Below are positions 28,054-36,494 of a stretch of DNA of 64,000 nt, piece by piece. The position numbers were made by a program, and so were the translations under genes. A model generated the notes under the pieces. It ran no database searches and was not told the origin of the DNA. It saw only the letters and a list, made by a program, of their open reading frames with translations. The DNA is from Bog-473 sp963821755 (lineage in GTDB: Bacteria; Actinomycetota; Acidimicrobiia; Acidimicrobiales; RAAP-2), in assembly GCA_963821755.1 (NCBI GenBank), contig CAWGEX010000003.1:806001-870000 (forward strand), read 5' to 3'. Position 1 is the first letter of the stretch, and each line of letters begins with the position of its first letter.

Positions 28054-28504
28054 GAAACGACTCGAAGCCTGCGTGGTCGGCTCTGCATCCTGAAGGCCGG
28101 CTCTTTGGCGAAGTCACTCCCGGACCACCCAAAATCCTATGCATCTGCGCCGTCTCGTGACGGGTCGATTCGACGCGCCTCGAACGGCCTGAAAGTGGGG
28201 TCTTGACTCAAAGAGGATTCGAACTGTGGCACCCCGTCCCGGCGAAGTGAGGCACCCTCGGACGTGCTCGGTATCGGCACGTTGCGAGCGGTCTCGTTTA
28301 GTTCGCACGTGATGGTCCGACGGTTTCGGACGTGGCTTCGAAATGGCGCCCTTGTGGCCCAAGAGCTGCAGGGCCATAATGCCGATGCGGCTTGCGGCTC
28401 GCCTTCGCGCATGGGCGGATTCGTCGGACGACAATGGGACCAAGGTCAGCTCGTCGCGATCGTGGCCCTATCCTTCGAGGGCGAGGGCCGATAGCCTCGG
28501 TGTC
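28054..28504. other. Non-coding DNA after the IS110 element
   Basis: About 450 bp without a supported gene. It contains the IS right end and a TGGCACC repeat (listed separately). The segment GATTCGAAC near 28217 resembles a tRNA T-loop, but no cloverleaf can be formed. Confidence 0.5.
28227..28257 (+). repeat. Dispersed repeat, copy 1 (paired TGGCACCC units)
   Basis: TGGCACCCCGTCCCGGCG (28227-28244) is followed 23 bp downstream by AGGCACCC. The same 18-mer and the same 23-bp spacing recur at 34046. Repeated TGGCACC-type units are typical of the multiple terminal repeats of IS21-family ends, so this may be a solitary end. No istAB-like gene is present. Confidence 0.5.
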
Positions 28505-30087
28505 GTGAACGCTGAAGGCGGGGGCGATCCTGGCCGGGTGCGGCTTGCTGAGTTGGTGGCCGCCCTGTCCCTCGGGATCGACCTGGGCTTTGGCCAACCG
28601 ATGGAGCACGTCCTTCGCCAGTGCATGATCGCCCTGCGCTTGGCCGAGTGTGTCGGCCTCGGCGAAGAGGAGCGCTCGGTCGTCTACTACACGGCCCTGC
28701 TGGTCAACGTGGGCTGCCACTCCGACGCCCACGAGCAGGCCAAGTGGTTCGGCGACGACATCGCCATGAAGTCCGGCAAGTACGACCACGAGCTTGGTTC
28801 CATGAGCGGGGTGCTGGCCATGCTCCGAATGGTGGGAAGCGGCAACCCTCCGCTGCACCGGTTCCGGGTCGGTGTTGAGTTCGCCGTGTCCGGGCGACCA
28901 CGACCTCGATGGGATGATCGCCCAGCACGCGACTCTGGCCCGGCGCCTGGCCGAAGACCTCGGACTGTCCGTCGGGGTGCAGGAGGCGGTCGGTGCCGCG
29001 TACGAGCAATGGGACGGTAAGGGCTGGCCCGGCGACCTCCAGGGCGACGAGATCCCCATCGCCTCGAGGCTGGCCCAGATCGGGGAATTCGTCGAGGTGG
29101 CCCACCGCATCGGGGGGACCGGAGCAGCCATCGCGCTGGCGGAGAGACGTGCCGGGTCGCAGTTCGACCCCACCCTCGCGGCAGCACTGTGCGCCAACGC
29201 CGAGACGATCCTCGATGGTCTCGACGCCGGGCCTACCTGGGACGCCGTGATCGGAGCCGAGCCAGCCCTCGGCGTCTTGCTCTCAGAGGCGGAGTTCGAC
29301 CGAGCACTGCTGGCGATCGCGGATTTCGTGAACCTCAAGTCGCCCTACACGCTGGGTCACGCGCGTGCCGTCTCGGAGCTGGCCGCCGAGGCGGGGACGA
29401 AGCTCGGGCTCGGGGACGAGGAGGTCGAGATTCTGCGCCGGGCGGGCCTGGCCAACGACCTGGGGCGTCTCGGCGTGTCGAACGCCATCTGGGACAAACG
29501 AGGGGCACTCGGGGCTGGGGAATGGGAACGCGTGCGTATGCACCCCTATCTGACCGAACGAATGCTCCACCAGTCGACCGCGCTGGCCCCGCTCGGCGCG
29601 ATCGCCGTGCAGCAGCCGCGAGCGTCTCGACGGCTCGGGCTACCCCCGTGGGCTCTCGGGAGGAGCCATCTCCATGCCGGCGCGCGTCCTGGGGGCGGCC
29701 GACGCCTACCAGTCGATGTGCGAGCTGCGTCCCTATCGCGAGGCGCTCCTGCCCGAGGTCGCTGCCAAGGAACTGCGCGCCGAGGTGAAGGCGGGGCGGA
29801 TGGATGGCGATGTCGTCGAGGCGGTCCTCGGCACGGCTGGCCATCGGGTCGCCCGGCGCCGTGAGGGTCCGGCAGGGCTGACTGCTCGCGAGGTCGACGT
29901 GCTTCGGCTCGTCTCGCGGGGCCTGTCGAGCAAGGAGGTCGCCGCCCGCCTGGTGATCTCGCCGAAGACCGCCAGGAACCACATCGAGCACATCTACGGG
30001 AAGATCGGGGCCTCGAACCGGGCGGGGGCCAGCCTGTTCGCGATGCAGCACGGCTTGATCCCGGACGGGGACCTCATCACCTCCTGA
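28505..30087 (+). pseudogene. HD-GYP/LuxR-type regulator, two frameshifts
   Basis: Three frames together encode about 525 residues: an N-terminal HD-type domain, an HD-GYP-like domain (SPYTLGHARAVSELA, GLANDLGRLGVSNAIWDKRG, ERLDGSGYPRGLSGGAISMP) and a C-terminal LuxR HTH (LTAREVDVLRLVSRGLSSKE). Frame breaks lie near 28895, where removing one G restores GHHDLDG, and near 29615. Intact relatives are two-domain phosphohydrolase-like transcription factors. The methyltransferase-cupin pair downstream is its likely target. The breaks may be assembly errors. Confidence 0.8.
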
Positions 30088-30097
30088 CTTCACAAAG

Positions 30098-30115
30098 ATG
30101 GGGCAATTGCCCCAT
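30098..30115. promoter_or_regulatory. 18-bp perfect palindrome before the methyltransferase
   Basis: ATGGGGCAATTGCCCCAT lies 11 bp after the LuxR-type gene and 65 bp before the methyltransferase start. A near-identical site is at 31417. LuxR dimers bind palindromes of this size, so it is the best operator candidate for the adjacent regulator. Confidence 0.6.
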
Positions 30116-30180
30116 GCATCGGGGCCTGCCGCCTCGTTACGTTGCCATGAGCGATCTCAGCACGACGAAACGAGACAGCC

Positions 30181-30849
30181 ATGACACTCCGAAGCAGGTT
30201 CTTCGCCGCGACGTACGACCGCCAGATGGCCAAGGTCGAAAAGGCCGGCCTGCGAGCCCACCGGGAGTCGGTGCTCGCCGAGGCGACCGGCCGGGTCCTG
30301 GAGATCGGTGCCGGGACGGGGGGAAACCTGCCCTTCTACGGTCCGGGCGTCGAGTCGCTGACGATGACGGAGCCAGAGGTCCCGATGTTGCGCCGCCTCG
30401 AGCGCAAGGTGCGCGACAAGGCGCCGGAAGCCACCGTCCTGCGTGCGCCCGCCGAGGATCTCCCCTTCGAGGACGACTCCTTCGACACCGCCGTCTCGAC
30501 CCTGGTGCTCTGCGGGGTGGACGACCAGCCGCGGGCCCTGCGGGAGTTGCGCCGGGTGTTGCGACCCGGTGGCCGTCTCCTCTTCATCGAGCACGTCCGG
30601 TCCGCCGACCCCAAGCTCGCCCGCAAGCAGGATCGCATGAACGGCATCAACCGGTTCATGGTCGGCTGCGAATGCAATCGCCCGACTCTCGACACCATCG
30701 AGGCGGGGGGCTTCGACGTCACGAAGATCGAGCACATCACGGCCAAGAAGGTCCCGAAGTTTGTCAGCCCGTTCATCGTGGGTAGCGCCACGGCCACGAG
30801 CGGCGTGGGCCTCCGACAGGCACCCCTCACCGGTCAAGAGCAGTTCTAG
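30181..30849 (+). CDS. Class I SAM-dependent methyltransferase
   Basis: 222 residues with SAM motifs VLEIGAGTGGNLPFY, LTMTEPEVPML, DDSFDTAVSTLVLCGVDD and LRPGGRLLFIEHV. The ending resembles the METTL7-like or UbiE-related group (CNRPTLDTIEAGGFDV). Substrate unknown. It is followed 28 bp later by a cupin gene, and both lie downstream of the palindrome at 30098. Confidence 0.9.
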   Translation: MTLRSRFFAATYDRQMAKVEKAGLRAHRESVLAEATGRVLEIGAGTGGNLPFYGPGVESLTMTEPEVPMLRRLERKVRDKAPEATVLRAPAEDLPFEDDSFDTAVSTLVLCGVDDQPRALRELRRVLRPGGRLLFIEHVRSADPKLARKQDRMNGINRFMVGCECNRPTLDTIEAGGFDVTKIEHITAKKVPKFVSPFIVGSATATSGVGLRQAPLTGQEQF

Positions 30850-30877
30850 CCACCCAATCAACAAGGAGAGCTGTCTG

Positions 30878-31267
30878 ATGTCGAAAGTCTCACGCGAGAG
30901 TGCCCCCGAGGTCGTCGACTACGGCATGGCCGAGGACCGGACCGATCACTTCCACGGCTACACCGTGAACTTCACCTCCATCCGCGAGGATTCCGACCTC
31001 GCTCCGATGCTCAAGGGCCTCCCGGGCGACAGCTGCCAGTGCCCGCACTGGGGCTATATGACCGCCGGCCGCCTGACGGTCCGCTACGCGGACCACGAAG
31101 AGGTCATCGAACCCGGTGACGCTTTCTACATGCCTCCCGGCCACGTGCCGTCTGCGCTGGCGGGTTCCGAGTTCGTCATGTTCAGCCCGCAGGACGAGCT
31201 GGCCGTTTCGGAAGCGGCGATAAGGGCCAACATGGAGCGGATGATGCAGGCTGGTGGCCCGAGTTAG
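30878..31267 (+). CDS. Cupin-domain protein
   Basis: 129 residues with a single conserved cupin barrel: CPHWGYMTAGRLTVRYAD (motif 1 region) and GDAFYMPPGHVP (motif 2). Metal-ligand histidines are present but motif 1 is atypical. AAGGAGAG precedes the ATG. Probably cotranscribed with the methyltransferase. Function is unknown. Confidence 0.82.
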   Translation: MSKVSRESAPEVVDYGMAEDRTDHFHGYTVNFTSIREDSDLAPMLKGLPGDSCQCPHWGYMTAGRLTVRYADHEEVIEPGDAFYMPPGHVPSALAGSEFVMFSPQDELAVSEAAIRANMERMMQAGGPS

Positions 31268-31758
31268 TCGACGACGGCGCGGAACCCATGGCGGGACCGG
31301 CTCCAAGTGTGGGACTGCTGTGGTGGGCTGGACGCCCAGCCAGGCCAGACCGCTCGGGGTCACTTATCGAGCGGGTCGGTCCTGGCCCCAGGTAGCCACA
31401 TCCCGGGCGGTTGGAAATGGGGCTTGCCCCATGCACGGCACGGCACTCATCCGTCATCGTGGTTTCAGATCGAAGGTCGTCAACGAACGACAGTGCCACG
31501 AGTGAGACGCATCGTGGGAGTCGATTGGGAGACTTGGGAGTCCGGGCCGCGCACGGGGCAACCCCGTCCCGGGTGCGGGGGAACGGGTGCCCTGCCCTGT
31601 GTTTCTGATGGATCAGAGTTCCAGATTGGTCAAGCATCGAGTGGTGGCGGACACTCTTCCCACACTCAGGTTGCTTTGAGGTGCTTCAGTAATAATTCAA
31701 TCCAGGAAAATTGAGTTCCGCTGTCCGAGAGGCGTCGCAACGTCGAAAGGAGACCACC
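31268..31758. other. Intergenic region with hairpins
   Basis: About 490 bp without a gene. Hairpins GGCTGG-ACGC-CCAGCC (near 31328) and ACGGGG-CAA-CCCCGT (31553-31567) are visible; the first may end the cupin transcript. The region also holds the second palindrome at 31417 and an AT-rich stretch near 31690 that may contain the promoter of the next gene. Confidence 0.45.
31417..31432. promoter_or_regulatory. Second ATGGGGC...GCCCCAT palindrome
   Basis: ATGGGGCTTGCCCCAT matches the 30098 site apart from two missing central bases, and both are followed by GCA. It lies 327 bp before the next start codon. Shared sequence suggests the same regulator. Confidence 0.5.
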
Positions 31759-32052
31759 ATGGCGTTCGTTCAGATCATCGAGTGCCGATCAAGCGAGTTC
31801 GACAAGATCCAGTGTCTCGAGGATGAGTGGCGAGCCGCGACGGAGGGCAAGCGCACTCTTCGACGCTCCATCGTCGCCCGAGACCGCACAGACCCAGACC
31901 GACACCTGATATTCGCGTTTTTCGACTCTTATGAGGCCGCCATGGAGAACTCGAGTCTGCCGGAGACATCCGAATTCAGTGAGAAGCAGGCGGCTCTCCT
32001 CGACGGGCCGATGACGTTCCAGAACCTTGACGTGATCGAAGACCGCTCGTAG
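31759..32052 (+). CDS. Small ABM-like (dimeric alpha-beta barrel) protein
   Basis: 97 residues. The pattern FVQIIECRSSEFDKI...EDEWRAAT...RHLIFAFFDSYEAAMENS fits the dimeric ferredoxin-like fold of antibiotic-biosynthesis-monooxygenase relatives. The catalytic role is unknown. AAAGGAGA precedes the ATG. The TIGR03086-type gene follows 39 bp later. Confidence 0.7.
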   Translation: MAFVQIIECRSSEFDKIQCLEDEWRAATEGKRTLRRSIVARDRTDPDRHLIFAFFDSYEAAMENSSLPETSEFSEKQAALLDGPMTFQNLDVIEDRS

Positions 32053-32091
32053 GCAGCCGGGGAAGCAAATGAGGAATTGGAGGAGCGCGCC

Positions 32092-32658
32092 ATGGCGAAC
32101 ATCGCCCAGCTGCATCGAAGAGCTCTCGACGAGACCCGCTCCGTCGTGGCAGACATTGATCGTGCCCAATGGGCCGACGCGACCCCCTGCGAAGGTTGGG
32201 ACGTCCAGACCCTCCTGAATCACCTGGTGTCGGGGAACCTTTGGGCGGCCGAGTTGGGCTCGGGCGGAACGATCGACGAGGTCGGTGACCGCTTAGACGG
32301 TGATGTGCTCGGGGGCAACGCCTTGGCCGCATATGACACATCGGCCGAGGCGGCAGCGGCGACCTTCGAGGCACCGGGGGCGCTCGACGCGCCCTGCGCC
32401 GTGTCCTACGGACCTGTCCCCGGCTCGGTGTACGCCGGCCATCGTTTCGTTGATGTCCTGATTCACGGATGGGACCTGGCATCCGCCGCCGGCCAGGGTG
32501 CCACCCTCGATCCCGAACTGGTGGACGCCGCCTACAGGCTCCTCCAGGATCAGGCCGACATGGTACGCGCCAGTGGGATGTTCGGCGAGCACATTCTCGT
32601 GCCCGCCGGTGTGGGACCGCAGACGCAACTCCTCGCGTTCATCGGTCGCAAGGGCTGA
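32092..32658 (+). CDS. TIGR03086/DinB-like metal-binding protein
   Basis: About 188 residues, a mycothiol-dependent maleylpyruvate isomerase-like four-helix bundle. Conserved motifs are ATPCEGWDVQTLLNHLVSGN and RFVDVLIHGWDLASAAG, which hold the three histidine-type metal ligands. Members transfer mycothiol or act on small electrophiles. GGAGG sits 9 bases upstream of the ATG at 32092. Confidence 0.85.
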   Translation: MANIAQLHRRALDETRSVVADIDRAQWADATPCEGWDVQTLLNHLVSGNLWAAELGSGGTIDEVGDRLDGDVLGGNALAAYDTSAEAAAATFEAPGALDAPCAVSYGPVPGSVYAGHRFVDVLIHGWDLASAAGQGATLDPELVDAAYRLLQDQADMVRASGMFGEHILVPAGVGPQTQLLAFIGRKG

Positions 32659-33032
32659 GGAACACCGCTGGCGATTCGCAGCGTCGGCGGCGACTGTGGG
32701 GCGTCGATCCGAGGTGGGCTTTCGAGGAATGTCTCCGTCGTGCCGGAGTGTCCCACCGTCCCGGCGTTCGGGGACACGCCGTCCCAAGCGGCAGCTACTG
32801 GCTGAGGGACCCCACGGTGCTCACCGGGAGTGGGCGACCGATCGGGCCAGGCACCGGGACCGTCGTTCCGATAGTCTCAAAGTGGTCAATTTATTCCAGT
32901 ATTTGGTAGCCAATTACGGTTTGGGCCAAACACACATCGATTAGGGGTTCTGATCCCCGGACAATCGACTATCAGCCAAGGTGCGACTGGCGACCAAGTG
33001 AAACGTCTCCCCATGGACCACCGCGCAACCTT
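32659..33032. other. Gene-poor region
   Basis: About 370 bp. No coherent frame or structured RNA was recognised. An AT-rich patch near 32880-32945 may contain promoter sequence for the surface protein gene. Confidence 0.45.
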
Positions 33033-33926
33033 GTGAGGGTTGGAGTTGGGTTGGGAGTGGTACTCACCCTCGTCTGCGTGTCAGCGACACCTGCTGCCGC
33101 CACGCCCCAAGACAAAGTCACCATCTGTCACGCCACCAGCTCGGTCAGCAACCCTTACGTTCAAAATACGGTGAACGAGAACGCGATCGTGAAGCCGAAC
33201 GGGACACCGAAGGGCCACGGAGAACACACCGGCCCCGTCTATCCCGAGCAGGACTGGGGCGACATCATTCCGTCGTTCCCGTACACCAACGACCACGGTG
33301 GAACTTCGATCTATCCCGGACTCCACTGGACCACAGACGGCCAGGCGATTTGGAACGGCGGGTGTCTGGTTGATCCCACCGAGATAGTGGAGCCGCCGAG
33401 ACAACGGACCAGAGGCAACGACGACCCATCCAGAGGTCACGACGACAACGTCCGGATCATCCACGACGACCACGTCAAGTTCTGACGACTACAGTCAGTC
33501 CACGCCCATGCGAGCCTACGGCACGCACCACAACGCACCCGGGTGCGAGCACAACCACGACGCTGCCGCCCACCACGACCCCGACCACGGCCCCAGCCCT
33601 CTGAGCGTCCCCCTCCGATCACCGATCCGGGAGGAGGCGTAGAGATCGTGCCCCCCACCGAGGCAGTAGTCGTGGACCCGGGCAACGTCGTTGTCGACCT
33701 TGGGAGGCTGTCAGTTTCACAACGCGTAACTCTTGAGGCCATAGTGGACACATCTACGCCCCCGACCACGACCACCACGCAACCCCCAGCGCCGCTGGCA
33801 GGTACGGGGCTGAACGTGACGGGGATGGTCCTTACTGCGCTGGCACTTATCCTGGCCGGCGCATTGCTTTTCATCGGATCGCGTCGACCTTGCGCACCGA
33901 GAAACCGAATGAGTCCGATCAGCTGA
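33033..33926 (+). pseudogene. Cell-surface protein with Thr-rich stalk and LAGTG anchor, frameshifted
   Basis: A signal peptide (VGLGVVLTLVCVSATPAAA) leads to a domain starting KVTICHATSSVSNPY, found in actinobacterial surface proteins. After shifts near 33400, 33485 and 33600 the Thr-rich stalk (TTTTSGSSTTTTSSS, TTTTLPPTTTPTTAPA) continues to a final segment ending PAPLAGTG, a hydrophobic helix and SRR, a sortase-like signal. Intact it would be about 290 residues. Either decay or indel errors explain the three breaks. Confidence 0.6.
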
Positions 33927-34045
33927 AGGGACGCGCTGGCTTCACGGAAGTAGAGGCGGGGTGGCCATCAGCTGTTTTATCGACCAGGTGCTGCCCCGAC
34001 GCTCCATTCTTCAGAGGATCGCACCGCCCTCATCGTGCCGCAGGA

Positions 34046-34077
34046 TGGCACCCCGTCCCGGCGTTTGGTGGCACCCC
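34046..34077 (+). repeat. Dispersed repeat, copy 2 (paired TGGCACCC units)
   Basis: Same 18-mer as at 28227, again with a second TGGCACCCC 23 bp on. Same strand as copy 1. It lies between the surface-protein remnant and the CDF remnant. Possibly an IS end left after excision. Confidence 0.5.
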
Positions 34078-34114
34078 AGGCGGGATCAGCGGCGCAGTCT
34101 GAGAAACTGTTCGG

Positions 34115-34710
34115 GTGACGGAGATTGCGAACCGGACTCGTCATGCTCGGCTTCTGAGCCGGGGCCGCAAACTGGAGGCGGCCACGCTCGGCTGGACATC
34201 GTCGGCGTGTTCGTGCTGGCGTTCGCCGCTGTGCAAGCCCGATCCGTTGCCCTTGCCGGGTTCGGCCTGGACAGCCTCATTGAGATTGGCGCATCCACGG
34301 TTGTGCTCTGGGAACTGGCGGATGTAAGCCAGCATCGACAGCGCCGGGCGATGCGTTTGATCGGGTTCGCCTTCGTCGGTCTCGCCGTCTACCTGGGCAT
34401 CCAGAGCACGGTTGTCCTGATTGTCGGGTTCCACCCACACCACAGCCCGCTTGGCATCGTCTGGACCGGCGTCACCGCTGCTGTCATGTTCGGTCTCGCT
34501 TTCGGCAAGGCGAGGACGGGCGCTGCGCTCGACAACCCGGTGCTGCGGGCCGAGGGTCGGATCACGATGATCGACGGCATCTTGGCAACGGCGGTCCTCG
34601 TTGGCCTCATCCTCAACGCCGTCGCCGGGTGGTGGTGGGCTGATCCGCTGGCCGGATACATCCTGCTTTACTACGCAGTGCGAGAGGCTCGGGAGTCTCT
34701 AAGCCACTGA
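34115..34710 (+). pseudogene. CDF-like cation transporter, one frameshift
   Basis: From GTG 34115 the frame reads TEIANRTRHARLLSRGRKLEAATLGW, then breaks near 34195. The other frame continues IVGVFVLAFAAVQ...LAGFGLDSLIEIGASTVVLWEL and ends RMID-like helices with GRITMIDGILATAVLVGL. Adding one A (TGGAACATC) restores one 198-residue protein. GLDSLIE matches the TM2 metal motif of CDF relatives. Probably intact in reality if the lesion is an error. Confidence 0.75.
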
Positions 34711-34726
34711 CAAACGCCGCCCACGG

Positions 34727-34743
34727 GGTATCTCCGAAGTGCC
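34727..34743 (+). repeat. GGTATCYCCGAAGTGCC repeat, also at the IS110 left flank
   Basis: GGTATCTCCGAAGTGCC here differs by one base from 26781-26797; both are preceded by CCACGG within 15 bp. Here it lies in GGTAT...ATACC dyad symmetry (34727-34759). Possibly a repeat family used by the IS110 element as a target. Confidence 0.35.
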
Positions 34744-34888
34744 GTACGAGGGCATACCGACCAGTGCCAGGGTTGCGGAGTGTACCTGGAGGAGGATGCA
34801 CCCCTTTCCGGCGATTGGGGCCAGGGAATGGCAAACCCCACCCTGTACCTTGCTGCGCCTTGAACAGATTCGGCCGACGAGCCTTGAG

Positions 34889-35434
34889 TCAGTCTTGTGT
34901 GGCTTTGAACCGCTTCTCCGCCATTTTGAACTCTTGGCGGACAGTCTCTAGGTCGTAGGGCTGTTCCTCGAGCGAATCGGCATCCCACTGGCTTCGAGGC
35001 TTGGCGATGAAGTCGCCCCCGTAGACGTGGATTGCGCCAGTGTACGAACGTGCCGGGTTTTGGACCGCGTGGATGACGTCATCCCCCAGCAACTGCACGT
35101 CGCCCTCCAGTAGTTCCTTGCCACCCGAGCGGACGATCGACTCGCCGTGACGACGATAGAACTCGTTGTCTTCACGTCCGCTGTAGATGCAGATGGCAGC
35201 CCACATGCGATGGTCGTGGGGATAGAGCGAGAACATGGGCGGCCAGACAACGTTGAGGACCGTGAGGTCGGGGGCGTTGTACAGCACATTCAATCCCGCC
35301 GTTGGATTGCCGAAGGAATCCCCAAGTTTTCGGCTCGCAAGAGCGTGCTGGAGAACCTCTCGAACGGCCCCACGTGAGTCCTGCTCAGTGATGGCGTTCA
35401 CGCACCCGGCCACGAGTTCGTCTGTTGCGACCAT
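34889..35434 (-). CDS. Metal-dependent cupin enzyme (COG5553-like)
   Basis: 181 residues of double-stranded beta-helix type. The metal-binding region is YPHDHRMWAAICIYSGREDN, giving H-x-H and a downstream Glu, with a later His in AIHVYGGDF. The family resembles cysteine-dioxygenase-like enzymes. It is divergent from the MarR gene across a 70-bp operator region and is probably controlled by it. Confidence 0.75.
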   Translation of the reverse strand: MVATDELVAGCVNAITEQDSRGAVREVLQHALASRKLGDSFGNPTAGLNVLYNAPDLTVLNVVWPPMFSLYPHDHRMWAAICIYSGREDNEFYRRHGESIVRSGGKELLEGDVQLLGDDVIHAVQNPARSYTGAIHVYGGDFIAKPRSQWDADSLEEQPYDLETVRQEFKMAEKRFKATQD

Positions 35435-35455
35435 GGTCTCACCCCCAAGATGTAA

Positions 35456-35493
35456 AGTAGTTATACTACTCCTCTAAAGGTATAGGAACTTTA
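35456..35493. promoter_or_regulatory. Twin MarR operator between divergent genes
   Basis: AGTAGT-TAT-ACTACT (35456-35470) is a perfect 6-bp inverted repeat; TAAAG-N9-CTTTA (35475-35493) is a second. Together they fill the 70-bp gap between the cupin and marR starts. Binding would control both genes. Confidence 0.65.
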
Positions 35494-35504
35494 CGATCAA
35501 GTCA

Positions 35505-36053
35505 ATGGACCCACCCTTGCTCACAACGCTCGTCCGACGCCTCCACCTCGCCATCCGTCGACGGCTGTATTCCGAACTGCAAGCCGCCGGACATTCAGAC
35601 CTCACGGCCGCTCACATGTATGTCTTTCAGAGCCCGGGACCTGACGGCGTCCGCCCTACAGAGCTTGCCGCTCGGACGAACATGACGAAGCAAGCAATGA
35701 ACCACCTGTTGGTTGGGCTTGAAAACGGTGGGTATCTCCAGCGTGTCCCCGCACCCGACGACCGTCGCGGAACGGTGCTCCGCTTGACCGATCGAGGCCG
35801 TGACGTAGAGAGGATCATGGTTGAAGGCTCCGGCCGGATGGAGCGAGATTGGGCGAACTTGCTCGGTCGGGATCGAGTTGAGGAACTCCGCAGGGCGATT
35901 CGTGATCTGGACGCTTTAGAGACTGACGAAGCTGCTGCTGTCCTAAGGGCACAGCCGAGCAATGGATGGGAACTACTGGGTATGGCTGAAGTGCCGGTAG
36001 TGACGCAAGCAACTCGGCAACGCGGACGCCGCCGGGCGCAGGCCACCGGCTAG
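35505..36053 (+). CDS. MarR-family transcriptional regulator
   Basis: 182 residues. The winged helix includes PTELAARTNMTKQAMNHLLVGLENGGYLQRV and the wing PDDRRGTVLRLTDRG. The C-terminal dimerisation helix is followed by a basic tail. ATG 35505. Divergent with the cupin gene; the effector is unknown, likely a small phenolic or hydrophobic compound as in most MarR proteins. Confidence 0.9.
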   Translation: MDPPLLTTLVRRLHLAIRRRLYSELQAAGHSDLTAAHMYVFQSPGPDGVRPTELAARTNMTKQAMNHLLVGLENGGYLQRVPAPDDRRGTVLRLTDRGRDVERIMVEGSGRMERDWANLLGRDRVEELRRAIRDLDALETDEAAAVLRAQPSNGWELLGMAEVPVVTQATRQRGRRRAQATG

Positions 36054-36200
36054 TGCCCGGCCGCGCGCTCAGATCCGAAGTACGACTTCAATGCGAGTAT
36101 CAAACACGAGTAATCAAAATCTCGTGTCTTTCTCGTGTCTCATCCGCAAACCCGACATGCTGCGTCGCTCCAATTGGAGCTCTGACCTGGGTATACAGGG

Positions 36201-36274
36201 TGGGCGCTGCGGGACTCGAACCCACGACCTCTGCCGTGTGAAGGCAGCACTCTAACCAGCTGAGCTAAGCGCCC
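36201..36274 (-). tRNA. tRNA-Val(CAC)
   Basis: A complete cloverleaf reads on the minus strand: acceptor GGGCGCT/AGCGCCC, D-arm GCTC...GAGT, anticodon arm CTGCC-TTCACAC-GGCAG with anticodon CAC, and T-arm GTGGG-TTCGAGT-CCCGC. Discriminator A; the 3' CCA is not encoded. Confidence 0.95.
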
Positions 36275-36494
36275 GCATGGAAGGAAGTCACCAAAACTGC
36301 GGGTCCACAAACGTACCGCTTGGACGTAGCAGCGCACAACGCGTCACTGGGCCGTACCGACGACCTCCTGCGGGCGTCATGCAGATTCTGAGCCACCAGG
36401 TGAGGGGTCGCTTACTCACAGGATGGGAGGGCGCCCGAAACGGTTACGGTAACGCGCAACACCGGGAATCTTCCGAGAATTCGAGGGGGGCGTC

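Larger units (their letters stand above)
26700..28130 (+). mobile_element. IS110-family insertion sequence (ends approximate)
   Basis: The element consists of an IS110 transposase gene, about 300 bp of upstream non-coding DNA and short downstream DNA. IS110 elements lack terminal inverted repeats and usually target-site duplications, so exact ends cannot be read here. The left boundary lies after the ArsR operator and the right one before about 28130. The long upstream arm fits the IS110 group, in which the bridge RNA is encoded there. Confidence 0.7.

Noticed and set aside
28207..28230. tRNA-like GATTCGAAC segment
   Set aside because: No acceptor, D or anticodon stems can be paired around it.
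36053..36337. Short frames across 36.05-36.34 kb with VGAAGLEPTTSAV-like and GRLAQLVRVLPSHGRG-like endings
   Set aside because: These are translations of the tRNA-Val gene, a known annotation artefact.
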